This document shows positions 1 through 7,748 of a stretch of 64,000 bases of DNA, one piece after another (positions within the stretch are counted from its first letter, which is position 1; each line of letters starts with the position of its first letter). Below the pieces are notes generated by a model. The model was not told where the DNA came from. It searched no databases and saw only the letters and a program-made list of their open reading frames with translations. The position numbers and the translations under genes are program-made. The stretch comes from Bacillus thermozeamaize (lineage in GTDB: Bacteria; Bacillota; Bacilli; ZCTH02-B2): contig LZRT01000036.1 of the NCBI GenBank assembly GCA_002159075.1, positions 1-64,000 of the forward strand, read 5' to 3'.

Positions 1-78
1 GAGTTTAACGGAAAGATATTTCGAAATTCGTCAAGGTTGGCGAACCGCCTAGTGCGGACCCGCATGCTAGGTGGTGTG
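1..78 (+). mobile_element. 3' end of a group II intron (domain V), separated from its tail by an IS110 element
   Basis: Bases 44-52 pair with 67-75, bases 65-66 bulge out, 53-56 pair with 61-64, and GACC (57-60) closes the hairpin. This is the shape of group II intron domain V. The expected final hairpin and an ACTCGAT-type 3' end lie at 1664-1698, on the far side of the IS110 element. From memory, bacterial group II introns of bacilli carry GGTGGTGTG joined directly to AGGGGACGGGGG; here the two halves sit at 70-78 and 1664-1675. The reverse transcriptase gene would lie upstream of the window. Subclass is not certain. Confidence 0.7.
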
Positions 79-82
79 TTGG

Positions 83-88
83 TATGAT
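83..88 (+). promoter_or_regulatory. -10 box TATGAT of a promoter completed by joining the IS110 ends
   Basis: TATGAT (83-88) lies at the left end of the element with no good -35 box upstream in the integrated form. If the right end (to 1663) is joined to the left end (from 79), TTGCAT at 1645-1650 falls exactly 17 bases upstream. TTGCAT is a weak -35 (3 of 6). A promoter formed only at the circle junction is known for IS110-type elements. Transcription would start near 95, just before the hairpin at 97-129. Confidence 0.5.
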
Positions 89-94
89 AAAAAT

Positions 95-280
95 GCAGAC
101 CCTTCTCTGATACAATGAGAGCAGGGTCTCGGAGAATGCTGTAGGCGGGGCGGTTGTCCTCTCACTGGGATGAAATGAAATAAGCCCGTTGGTGTGTTTA
201 ACCGCCTCCTCGCCTCACCCAGTTGTGGCAATGCCCACGTATAGGTGAATGTAAAGCAACTCCGCCTGCAATATGTGAAT
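95..280 (+). ncRNA. Candidate bridge RNA of the IS110 element
   Basis: A 5' hairpin forms between 97-108 and 118-129 (11 pairs, one mismatch). A second structure has an outer stem 144-155/200-214, an internal loop, and a distal stem 163-169/185-191. The loop's 5' arm, GUCCUCUCAC (156-165), can pair with the right flank GTGAGGGGAC (1661-1670): nine Watson-Crick pairs and one G-U. Its 3' arm, UGGUGUGUU (190-198), is identical to 72-80 at the left flank. A third structure around 215-261 carries AUAGGUG (241-247), identical to the element's right end (1657-1663). IS110 bridge RNAs are known to guide target and donor DNA in this way. The 3' end is a guess. The order of the arms (5' arm reads the right flank) should be compared with known families. 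Confidence 0.65.
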
Positions 281-296
281 TAGAGAGGGGATGGAA

Positions 297-1439
297 ATGC
301 GTTTCATCGGTTTGGATGTTCATCAAAAATATGTGGAAGGGTGTGAGATCGGTCCGGATAAGAAAAAAAGGCGTTTTCGGATCGCCAATACACGCGAGTC
401 CTGGGAGGAGTTCGCCCAAACCCTTGATCCCGAAACTCGAGTCGTCATGGAAGCGACCAGTAACGCCTTTTGGATTTATGATATTCTATCCGGCTATCCA
501 GCACAAGTCGTGATCGCGAATACTCTGAAAACCCGTGCCATTGCTGAAGCGCGTATAAAAACGGATGCTCTGGATGCCCAAATTCTTGCCCAACTCTTGG
601 CGGCAGATTTTATTCCCGAAAGCTGGGTGCCAGACAAAGAAAAGTACCAGCTCCGAGTATTGCTTCATCATCGGATCCGACTGGCAAAGATCCGCACCAT
701 GCTGAAAAATAAAATTCATGCTGTATTGATTCGTAACGGAATTCAATCACCTTGGAGCGACTTGTTTGGGAAAAATGGGCGCAGATTTTTGGAAAGTATT
801 TCGTTGCCGGAAACGGAACAAATTATCGTCTGTTCATCACTTAGGCTGCTGGATGCTGTTCAGAAAGAAATGACGGCGCTTGAGGCGGATTTGTTTGTAA
901 GGGCAAAGGAAAACCCGGATGTAAAATTACTCATGGGTATACCAGGCATTTCAGCTCTGAGTGCATTGACCATTCTAGCGGAGATTGGGGACATTTCACG
1001 TTTTTCGTCACCGAAAAAACTGGCAAGTTATGCCGGGTTAGTTCCATCTGTCCATCAATCCGGAAAAACACGCTACACCGGCCATATTACGAAGGAAGGC
1101 CGAAGCGTATTACGCTGGATACTGGTTCAATGCGCACAACGGGCGGTACAGAGCGAGGGCAAGCTGCGCGCTTTTTATTTGGGTTTAAAGGCAAAGAAGG
1201 GGCATAAGATCGCGATTGTTGCAACGGCTCGGAAGCTGCTTCATGTTGTATGGGCGGTGCTGGTACGGCAGGAGGAGTACCGGGATCTCCGAAGGGACTT
1301 GTTGGATAAAAAACTCAAGACTATGAACAGAAAAGCGAAGAAATATGAAGTTACGACGGATGAACTTTGGCGAATCATTGAAGATGTAGGGGAAATTCCG
1401 GACGAACAAGCACCTCGCTGGTTACAAGGTGCTGGATAA
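297..1439 (+). CDS. IS110-family transposase (DEDD recombinase)
   Basis: The protein is about 380 residues, normal for the family. The N-terminal RuvC-like DEDD domain starts with FIGLDVHQ and contains KTDALDA at about residue 90. The C-terminal transposase_20 domain has GIPGISALSALTILAEIGD and KLASYAGLVPSVHQSG, with the conserved serine region near the end. ATG 297 is preferred over ATG 291 because AGAGGGG (284-290) then sits at normal ribosome-site spacing. It would cut and rejoin DNA at target and donor sites chosen by the bridge RNA encoded just upstream on the same strand. No frameshift or stop is seen. Confidence 0.95.
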   Translation: MRFIGLDVHQKYVEGCEIGPDKKKRRFRIANTRESWEEFAQTLDPETRVVMEATSNAFWIYDILSGYPAQVVIANTLKTRAIAEARIKTDALDAQILAQLLAADFIPESWVPDKEKYQLRVLLHHRIRLAKIRTMLKNKIHAVLIRNGIQSPWSDLFGKNGRRFLESISLPETEQIIVCSSLRLLDAVQKEMTALEADLFVRAKENPDVKLLMGIPGISALSALTILAEIGDISRFSSPKKLASYAGLVPSVHQSGKTRYTGHITKEGRSVLRWILVQCAQRAVQSEGKLRAFYLGLKAKKGHKIAIVATARKLLHVVWAVLVRQEEYRDLRRDLLDKKLKTMNRKAKKYEVTTDELWRIIEDVGEIPDEQAPRWLQGAG

Positions 1440-1467
1440 AGATTTCCGGCTTGCAGGGCAACAGTGT

Positions 1468-1526
1468 ATAACCTCCGTTCGGTTCCGTCAAGGGAAATTG
1501 CCTTGACAGAACCGAACGGAGGTTAT
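1468..1526. repeat. Long inverted repeat downstream of the transposase gene
   Basis: Bases 1468-1493 pair with 1501-1526 over 26 positions with a single mismatch (1486/1508), leaving a 7-base loop. No run of T follows on either strand, so it is not a typical intrinsic terminator, though it may stop read-through or protect the 3' end of the mRNA. It lies inside the IS110 element. Confidence 0.7.
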
Positions 1527-1663
1527 GGTTGGTAATTAAGCAAGCCAGGTCAAGAAAAAGGGCTGGGTCAAAAAACGGAATTGGCCCGGTTTAGCTTATT
1601 ATTGCCTTTTTTGCATGTAGAGTTGAAATTTTTTCGAGAAGGGCTTGCATTTTTTCATAGGTG

Positions 1664-1698
1664 AGGGGACGGGGGTTAGTCGCCCCCTCCTACTCGAT
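1664..1698 (+). mobile_element. Group II intron 3' tail (domain VI-like hairpin)
   Basis: GGGGG (1671-1675) pairs with CCCCC (1683-1687), and AGGG (1664-1667) with TCCT (1688-1691) at the base. An unpaired A (1692) follows, and the segment ends in CTCGAT. This is the expected continuation of the domain V hairpin at 43-76. The predicted intron 3' end is at about 1698, only 12 bases before the -35 box of the rnjB promoter. Confidence 0.65.
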
Positions 1699-1709
1699 CC
1701 AGGCATCTG

Positions 1710-1738
1710 TTGTCATTCCCCAGATGTTTCAGTATAAT
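1710..1738 (+). promoter_or_regulatory. Sigma-A promoter of rnjB
   Basis: TTGTCA (1710-1715, 5 of 6 to consensus) and TATAAT (1733-1738, perfect) are 17 bases apart. The mobile elements end just upstream, so the promoter is intact. Confidence 0.75.
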
Positions 1739-1827
1739 ACGTTTAGGTGATTTGGGGCGGTTTTACTTGATGAACGTATTCAAAATGATAAAAGGGCAGG
1801 AGGTCAGTCAATACAGGAGGTATCCAT

Positions 1828-3501
1828 TTGTCCAAAAACAGCATAGGAGAACATCTTTCCATTTTCGCACTGGGCGGCTTGGGAGAAATTGGAAAGAATA
1901 TGTATGTGGTCCAGTACCGGAATGACATCGTGGTGATTGACTGCGGTTTGATGTTTCCAGAGGAGGAGATGCTGGGGATTGACGTCGTGATTCCGGACAT
2001 CACCTACCTGCTGGAGAACAAGGAAAAGGTACGGGGGATTCTCATCACGCACGGTCATGAGGACCACATCGGTGGCTTGCCGTATGTGTTGAAAAACTTG
2101 AACGTGCCCGTGTACGGGACCAAACTGACGATGGGTTTGATTGAAAACAAGCTGCGGGAGGTTAACCTCTTGCGGCAGACGAAGCGGCACGTCATCCATG
2201 AGCGTTCCGAAGTGCAATTGGGCTCGATGAAAGCCACTTTTTTCCGGACCAATCACAGTATTCCTGACAGTGTGGGGATCTGTCTGGAGACGCCGGAAGG
2301 GTTGGTCGTTCATACCGGCGACTTCAAGTTTGACATGACGCCCATCGGGCGGCCGGCAGACTTGCACAAGATGGCCGAAATCGGCCAAAGAAATGTCTTG
2401 TGCCTTCTCTCGGACAGCACCAATGCGGAGCGTCCCGGTTTTACTGGATCGGAACGGACGGTAGGGATGGCCATTTTGGACGAATTCACCAAGGCCAAGC
2501 GACGCATTGTGGTGTCTACATTTGCGTCCAATGTCCATCGGGTGCAGCAGATTTTTGATGCCGCGCAGGCCACCAACCGGAAGGTTTCCATCATCGGCCG
2601 GAGCATGCTGAATGTGATCAACATCAGCACCGAATTGGGGTATTTGCACGTTCCGGATGGACTGCTCGTCGAACCTGACGAGATCAACCAGTTGCCGCCC
2701 AATGAGGTGGTCATCTTGTCGACCGGCAGCCAGGGAGAACCGATGTCTGCCTTGACTCGCATGGCGCGTTCCCTGCACCGGAAGGTGGAAATCTTGCCCG
2801 GTGACACAGTAATTATCGCTGCGACGCCCATTCCCGGAAACGAACGGTATGTTGGCAGCACGGTGGATCATCTGTTTCGCCTTGGAGCCGATGTGGTTTA
2901 CGGCGCCATGAACAAGGATTTGCACGTTTCGGGACACGGCAGCCAGGAAGATCTGAAGCTGATGCTTCAGCTCATCAAACCCAAATATTTTATTCCCATT
3001 CACGGCGAATACCGGATGCTCCGCATGCACGCCCAGTTGGCGCAACAAGTTGGGATCCCGAAAGAAAACATTTTCATTGTGGATAATGGCGATGTCGTCG
3101 AGTTTTCCCGCGGACACGCTCGTCTGGGCAGCAGGGTGCCCATCGGCAATATCTTGGTGGACGGGCTTGGAGTCGGCGATGTGGGCAATATTGTCTTGCG
3201 CGACCGGAAACTGTTATCCCAGGACGGAATCTTGGTGGTTGTCGTCACACTGAGCAAACAAAACGGCAGTATTCTCTCCGGGCCAGATATCATTTCTCGG
3301 GGTTTTGTCTATGTGAGGGAGTCGGAAGAGCTGCTTGAAGAAGCAAGTCGAATCGTCACCAATACCTTAAAACGATTAATGACTGACAATGTCAGCGAGT
3401 GGTCTTCTTTAAAAACCGGCGTGCGCGATGATCTGGGGAAATTTCTATACGAACAGACGCGCCGGAGACCCATGATCCTGCCGATCATTATGGAAGTGTA
3501 A
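1828..3501 (+). CDS. rnjB: Ribonuclease J (RNase J2-type position)
   Basis: This 557-residue metallo-beta-lactamase/beta-CASP ribonuclease takes part in mRNA turnover and 5' end processing. It opens with the family's LGGLGEIGKNM segment. The zinc motif HGHEDH is at about residues 73-78, GDFKFD is near 165, and the C-terminal half has the SGHGSQEDLKLMLQLIKPKYFIPIHGE type region. Start TTG 1828 has a perfect AGGAGG at 1815-1820. Position upstream of tepA and spoIIIE corresponds to B. subtilis ymfA (rnjB). RNase J1 and J2 share the HxHxDH motif, so J1/J2 assignment rests on context. Confidence 0.9.
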   Translation: MSKNSIGEHLSIFALGGLGEIGKNMYVVQYRNDIVVIDCGLMFPEEEMLGIDVVIPDITYLLENKEKVRGILITHGHEDHIGGLPYVLKNLNVPVYGTKLTMGLIENKLREVNLLRQTKRHVIHERSEVQLGSMKATFFRTNHSIPDSVGICLETPEGLVVHTGDFKFDMTPIGRPADLHKMAEIGQRNVLCLLSDSTNAERPGFTGSERTVGMAILDEFTKAKRRIVVSTFASNVHRVQQIFDAAQATNRKVSIIGRSMLNVINISTELGYLHVPDGLLVEPDEINQLPPNEVVILSTGSQGEPMSALTRMARSLHRKVEILPGDTVIIAATPIPGNERYVGSTVDHLFRLGADVVYGAMNKDLHVSGHGSQEDLKLMLQLIKPKYFIPIHGEYRMLRMHAQLAQQVGIPKENIFIVDNGDVVEFSRGHARLGSRVPIGNILVDGLGVGDVGNIVLRDRKLLSQDGILVVVVTLSKQNGSILSGPDIISRGFVYVRESEELLEEASRIVTNTLKRLMTDNVSEWSSLKTGVRDDLGKFLYEQTRRRPMILPIIMEV

Positions 3502-3521
3502 ACCTGCCATAATCACCAAAG

Positions 3522-3558
3522 GCCGGAAATCCTTGTGCCACAAGGGTTTTCGGCTTTT
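3522..3558 (+). terminator. Intrinsic terminator of rnjB
   Basis: GCCGGAAATCCTTGT (3522-3536) pairs with the complementary arm ending at 3554, followed by TTTT. The left arm belongs to a 17-base sequence, CCAAAGGCCGGAAATCC (3516-3532), repeated exactly at 12501-12517 beyond the inserted chemotaxis block. From 3559 to 3715 no gene is seen. Confidence 0.85.
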
Positions 3559-3715
3559 CATTTTTGCGTATCGGGGAGAACAAGACAGATCCAAGAAAAT
3601 GGTGATACGCGTTTGACCAAACCGTGCTGAAGCCGCCTTTATATGTTCACCCGATTGATGAAAAACGGCCGCATGGGCACCGAAAAAGCCCGCGGGTTCT
3701 TGCAGTGAAAGGGTA

Positions 3716-4360
3716 TCAGTCGTACTTGATCATGGTCTGCACGACTTTGCCGATGATCTTGACTTCCTTTTCATGATAAAGTTTTGGCTCATATGCAGGA
3801 TTTGCAGGAATGAGCATCACCTGTCCGTTTATGAAACGCACACGCTTGATGGTTGCCTCATTGCCATCTGCGATCACCACTGCAATTTCACCATCATTGA
3901 CAAAGTCCTGGCGTTTGACCAAAACAAAACTTCCAGGAATCATGCCGACGCCGGACATGGAATCTCCAGTCACCTTCAAATAAAAATACTCTTCTCCACG
4001 TATCACATCGGCGGACACCATTTCGTATCCGAGTATATTTTGCTCGGCATAGATCGAGCTGCCGCAACGGATGACACTGAGTACAGGAATAGGAACCATC
4101 TCACCCGCAGGCCAGCCGCCCATTTTTTTAAGAAGTTCTTCAAAGTTTGGAAATGGTTCGGGATTGTCTGTACGACCCAACAGCCAATCCACCGATACGT
4201 GAAGGATTTCTGCGATTTTGGAAAGTGTCTCCGGATCAGGCTTTCGATGCCCTTTCTCATATCGGTTGAGCGTGGCATCCGTTAAATTCAATTTTTGCGC
4301 CAGCTCCATTTGTGTCATGCCGCTTTTTTTTCTTGCTTTCTTCAGCCTTTCTCCGAACAT
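3716..4360 (-). CDS. Phage-type repressor: XRE helix-turn-helix fused to S24 peptidase domain
   Basis: Residues 1-60 form an XRE helix-turn-helix (GMTQMELAQKLNLTDATLNRYEKG). Residues 95-214 form a LexA/CI-like S24 self-cleavage domain with the catalytic serine in GDSMSG and the lysine in TIKRVRF. Such proteins repress lytic or transfer genes and cleave themselves when RecA filaments form. It is divergent from a small XRE gene (4526), with paired operator-like repeats between them. No integrase or phage structural gene is nearby, so this may be a relic of a mobile element or a domesticated stress switch for the neighbouring che operon. The target genes are unknown. Confidence 0.88.
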   Translation of the reverse strand: MFGERLKKARKKSGMTQMELAQKLNLTDATLNRYEKGHRKPDPETLSKIAEILHVSVDWLLGRTDNPEPFPNFEELLKKMGGWPAGEMVPIPVLSVIRCGSSIYAEQNILGYEMVSADVIRGEEYFYLKVTGDSMSGVGMIPGSFVLVKRQDFVNDGEIAVVIADGNEATIKRVRFINGQVMLIPANPAYEPKLYHEKEVKIIGKVVQTMIKYD

Positions 4361-4380
4361 GCTTCCATTTACACCCCTGA

Positions 4381-4428
4381 TTTACCATTTTGGCAATATT
4401 TTAATTTATGTTTACCAATTTGGGAATA
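4381..4428. promoter_or_regulatory. Paired operator-like repeats between the divergent regulators
   Basis: Bases 4381-4398 and 4411-4428 match at 16 of 18 positions (TTTACCA, then TTTGG, then AATA). They start 30 bases apart, close to three helical turns, and each has a small CCA...TGG dyad. They lie just upstream of the S24 repressor start (4360, - strand) and ahead of the promoter for the + strand XRE gene. Binding by one of the two regulators is an inference. Confidence 0.6.
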
Positions 4429-4451
4429 AAAGCTACCGAAAAGGAAATATA

Positions 4452-4480
4452 TTGACACTACAGATTAGGTAGTTTATTAT
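4452..4480 (+). promoter_or_regulatory. Sigma-A promoter of the small XRE gene
   Basis: TTGACA (4452-4457, perfect) and TATTAT (4475-4480) are separated by 17 bases. A small dyad, ACTAC (4457-4461) and GTAGT (4469-4473), lies in the spacer and could be a further operator. Confidence 0.75.
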
Positions 4481-4525
4481 TTTAAAGGCTGCCATTACGG
4501 TAGTTTTTTCTAGGGAGGTGGTAAT

Positions 4526-4762
4526 ATGCAGCTAAATTACAAAAAACTGCGTGAACTAAGGCTTAAAAAAGGCCTTACTCAAGAGGATGTCGCAAGAGCG
4601 ATTGGTTACGAATCCAATATCGGCTACCACTATATCGAAACCGGAAAACGGCGAATCACTGCTGATCGTTTGGCGCGCCTTGCCGAGTTGTTCGGCGTGG
4701 GAATCGAAGATCTTTTTACGAAAGAAGAAGCGGTACAATGCCACACAAACAACCGTTCTTGA
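4526..4762 (+). CDS. Small XRE-family DNA-binding protein
   Basis: This 78-residue protein is a single Cro/CI-type helix-turn-helix (KKGLTQEDVARAIGYESNIGYHYIETG, residues 14-40) with a short tail. GGGAGG (4513-4518) precedes ATG 4526. It is divergent from the S24 repressor and has its own strong promoter, the layout of a lysogeny-type switch in which this protein would play the Cro-like part. Its targets are unknown. Confidence 0.85.
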   Translation: MQLNYKKLRELRLKKGLTQEDVARAIGYESNIGYHYIETGKRRITADRLARLAELFGVGIEDLFTKEEAVQCHTNNRS

Positions 4763-4949
4763 TAGCAACATGCATTTGCCTTTAGACACCTGACGATCGA
4801 CGGAGAGATCTCCTTACGATGTCCGTTTTCAAGCGGTTGAAGGCAGTGCACAGAAAAGATGATGACAGAAAAGAGATATGAGACAGATACAGTAGATTAT
4901 CTCATCCCTTGCATCAAGAAAAAAAATCTGTCTGATCCAAGGAAGAATT

Positions 4950-5100
4950 ATTTTACTTTCTTCAGCGGAACGTTTAAAGAAGCCCGGAGTACATCCTGAT
5001 GAAAATAGACGTTATAATTGCCGCCCATCAAGTCAAAAAGCGATTCACATTCAAAGAGAAACGGATATTCCAATGGATACAGCGTTTGCGTCCATCGTTT
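4950..5100 (-). pseudogene. Possible gene remnant between the XRE gene and cheW
   Basis: The region 4763-5262 has no confident gene. On the - strand, an open frame from about 5100 to 4950 reads like the C-terminal end of a protein (LYPLEYPFLFECESLFDL and on to LKKVK, then stop). It has no ribosome site or good start and I do not recognise it. It may be a remnant or chance. No clear sigma-D or sigma-A promoter for the che operon was found here. Confidence 0.2.
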
Positions 5101-5262
5101 TGAAGCGGAACGATGATCAGGATCGCCAGTCAGGGCGGTATCTATGCTTGTTCGTTCATGGCCTTCCATTGGCTGGAGCGAAAGGATTCGGACCCTGGTG
5201 GCAGAATAGGGGGATACAGACCGAAACAACCGATTTGGCGGCTGGAAAGGGGGGAAGTCGAT

Positions 5263-5688
5263 GTGTCAGCAACGTTAGATGTTCAATACGTTGTTCTTGA
5301 ATTGGGTGCAGAAAAATACGCTCTGCGCATCTATGATATTTTCGAAGTGATCAAGATGCAAAAGATTACAGAGGTTCCGAACAGCAAACCGTATATTCTT
5401 GGTGTAATTAACCTTCGCGGCAAGATTGTGCCCATCATGAGCCTCCGCAGACGTTTTGGCTTCACTGACGCACCGGTTACCAAATCGACTCGGATCGTCG
5501 TCGTTCAGATCCGGGAAGAAATCGTCGGGATTGTGGTTGACGGGGTGCACAAAGTCACTACCTTCACGGATATCCAGCCTCCTTCCGAAATTGTTTCAGG
5601 GATTGACGGGAACTATATTGAGGGAATTGGCCAAACCGAAGAGGGATTGGTTAGCATTCTAAACATTCATCAGGTGCTTTTCGAATAG
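5263..5688 (+). CDS. cheW: CheW-type coupling protein
   Basis: This 141-residue SH3-like CheW domain protein joins receptors to the CheA kinase. Typical segments are YVVLELGAEKYALRIYDIFEVI near the N-terminus, GVINLRGKIVPIMSLR at about 54-70, and GIVVDGVHKV near 100. The frame is open from 5113, but GTG 5263 with GGGGGGAA just upstream gives the normal CheW length. It is the first gene of a five-gene che operon and is 19 bases from cheA. There is no flagellar gene nearby, so the output may not be motility. Confidence 0.9.
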   Translation: MSATLDVQYVVLELGAEKYALRIYDIFEVIKMQKITEVPNSKPYILGVINLRGKIVPIMSLRRRFGFTDAPVTKSTRIVVVQIREEIVGIVVDGVHKVTTFTDIQPPSEIVSGIDGNYIEGIGQTEEGLVSILNIHQVLFE

Positions 5689-5707
5689 GGAGGTTGTTGA
5701 TGTAAAA

Positions 5708-7735
5708 ATGTTGGATAATTCCGAATTATTCGGGGCGTTTCTGGATGAGGCGGAAGAACTGCTCCAACAGCTTGAACAAGATGTCCTTCAGCTGGAACAA
5801 AAGGGGGAGTCGCCGGAGATGATTCAAAACATCTTTCGCGTGGCCCATACGCTGAAAGGCGCTTCCGCGGCGATGGGATTTGAGGAAATGAAGAAGGTAG
5901 CCCATGAAATGGAAAATGTGTTGGAGCAAATCCGCTGCCATCTCCTGCCGGTAACGAAACCCATCGTGAATTTGTTATTCCAATGTTTGGATCTGCTCCG
6001 GACACTCCGTGACGAGTTTGCGGCGGGGAGGATTCAGACAAACAGTGAACCGCTGATTCTGGAGCTTCGCAAGCTGATTGACAACAAAGCGACGGCGCCT
6101 GATGATCAATCATTCCATGACACGGCATTCCTTTTGCAGCCGGAACAGCAAGCGCAGCTTACAGCAGCCGTGCATCACGGACAGCATGTATGGGCTTGCG
6201 AAGTGGTCATCGATCCGGAGTGTGAGATGAAGCTGGCCCGTGCATTGGTGATTCTGAACCAGATCCGGGAATTTGGAGAGGTTGTCGGCACCCTGCCGAA
6301 ATTGGGCCTGAATGCGCAAGAACCAACGCCAAACCGCATCTTCTACCTCGTTGCCACATCACTGGATGCCTCATCGGTAGCGTCGCACATTCAAAACATG
6401 CATGATGTCAAATCCGTAAAGGTTTATCCCTATGCCGTGAAGGAGAAAGATGGTGAAGCAAAAAAAGGAGAGCGATGGATTCGGGACGAAGAGCAGGCGC
6501 AGGTGAGCAAAGGAAAGAGGCGGACCGCTCAAACCATCCGAATGAACGTGGAACGCCTGGAAAGGCTCATGAGCCTAGTGGGCGAACTGGTCATTGATCA
6601 AACCCGCATCGCTCAGGTCAGTCACATTTTACATAACAGGTATACGACGGATGAAACCATTGAAGAACTGGAGCAGATTTCGAACCATATCTCGCGGGTG
6701 GTCGGGGAACTGCAAGAAACGATGATGAAAACAAGAATGTCGCCGATTGATCAACTGTTCAACAGAATTCCTCGAATGGTCCGGGATCTCTCAAACACAC
6801 TGGGGAAGGAAGTCAACTTGGTGATGGAGGGACAGGAAACCGAATTGGACCGGACAGTGATCGAAGAGATTGGCGACTCGCTCATTCATCTCATCCGGAA
6901 TGCGCTGGATCATGGGATCGAAAAAGCGGAGGTCCGGAGACAGAAGAATAAGCCGGAAAAGGGAACTCTGCGGATTGCCGCATCCCATCAGGCAAATCAA
7001 GTCGTTTTGACCATTGAAGATGACGGAGCCGGCATTGATCCGGAGCAGGTGAAACAATCGGCGATCCAAAAAGAACTGATTACCCCTCAGGAAGCGGAAG
7101 GAATGACTGAGCGAGAGCTCATCGATCTGATCTTCCATCCCGGATTCTCGACCGCGAAAACGGTGAGCGACATTTCCGGCCGGGGAGTTGGCATGGACAT
7201 CGTCCGGTCCCAGATTGAGAAACTGAACGGCTTGATCGAGGTGGAAACCCGGCCGGGGGAAGGTACAACGTTTACCATTAAACTCCCATTGACGCTGGCC
7301 ATTGTAACGGGGCTATTGGTTAAGCTGAATGGCCGGACATTTGCGTTACCCATGAGCAGCGTCGTAGAAATCGTCCGCATTCGCGTCGGCGAGATCAACA
7401 CGGTCAAGGAGCAAGCGGTGGCCGTCATTCGAGACAAAGCCATTCCATTGATTTGGCTGCATGACCACTTCGGAATCGAACGACAGGGACGAAAGCACAA
7501 GAACGTGTTCATTGTTGTGGTCGGGGTGGCCGAGAGACGTCTGGGACTCGTGGTTGATGAGTTGATCGGCAACCAGGAAATCGTGGTGAAATCGATCGGT
7601 TCCTACATCGGAAAAATTGACGGAATCTCAGGCGCCACGATCCTTGGCGACGGAAGCGTGTCACTGATCTTAGATGTCATCGGAATCGCAAAGATGGTGG
7701 AGAACCGCATGCCAACTTTACAGGAAGTCATTTAA
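5708..7735 (+). CDS. cheA: Chemotaxis-type histidine kinase CheA
   Basis: Of 675 residues, an HPt domain (1-105) has the phosphorylated histidine in [12 protein letters not shown] (His at about 46). A poorly conserved P2-like region follows (about 130-240). The P3 dimerisation domain starts near [20 protein letters not shown] (275). The ATPase has the N box [12 protein letters not shown] (about 395), DDGAGIDPE and GRGVGMDIV, and a C-terminal CheW-like domain follows from about 535. All catalytic motifs are present. No cheY lies in the operon, so phosphate may pass to the CheB receiver or to a regulator elsewhere. GGGAGG (5689-5694) precedes ATG 5708. Confidence 0.95.
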   Translation: MLDNSELFGAFLDEAEELLQQLEQDVLQLEQKGESPEMIQNIFRVAHTLKGASAAMGFEEMKKVAHEMENVLEQIRCHLLPVTKPIVNLLFQCLDLLRTLRDEFAAGRIQTNSEPLILELRKLIDNKATAPDDQSFHDTAFLLQPEQQAQLTAAVHHGQHVWACEVVIDPECEMKLARALVILNQIREFGEVVGTLPKLGLNAQEPTPNRIFYLVATSLDASSVASHIQNMHDVKSVKVYPYAVKEKDGEAKKGERWIRDEEQAQVSKGKRRTAQTIRMNVERLERLMSLVGELVIDQTRIAQVSHILHNRYTTDETIEELEQISNHISRVVGELQETMMKTRMSPIDQLFNRIPRMVRDLSNTLGKEVNLVMEGQETELDRTVIEEIGDSLIHLIRNALDHGIEKAEVRRQKNKPEKGTLRIAASHQANQVVLTIEDDGAGIDPEQVKQSAIQKELITPQEAEGMTERELIDLIFHPGFSTAKTVSDISGRGVGMDIVRSQIEKLNGLIEVETRPGEGTTFTIKLPLTLAIVTGLLVKLNGRTFALPMSSVVEIVRIRVGEINTVKEQAVAVIRDKAIPLIWLHDHFGIERQGRKHKNVFIVVVGVAERRLGLVVDELIGNQEIVVKSIGSYIGKIDGISGATILGDGSVSLILDVIGIAKMVENRMPTLQEVI

Positions 7736-7748
7736 GGGGGAATCGAAC

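Larger units (their letters stand above)
79..1663 (+). mobile_element. IS110-family insertion sequence
   Basis: A DEDD-type IS110 transposase (297-1439) is flanked by about 210 bases of structured non-coding DNA on the left and about 220 on the right. There are no terminal inverted repeats, as is usual for IS110. The ends are set by the interrupted group II intron: intron sequence stops at about 78 and resumes at 1664. GTG occurs on both sides (76-78 and 1661-1663) and may be the shared recombination core, so the exact ends are uncertain by about 3 bases. The copy looks intact and may be active. Confidence 0.8.

Noticed and set aside
1804-3117. 437-codon open frame on the - strand opposite rnjB
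   Set aside because: The sequence reads as low-information antisense (rich in His, Gln, Arg) and the + strand is plainly RNase J.
5113-5262. Extended N-terminus of CheW
   Set aside because: The extra 50 residues do not resemble CheW and GTG 5263 has a good ribosome site.
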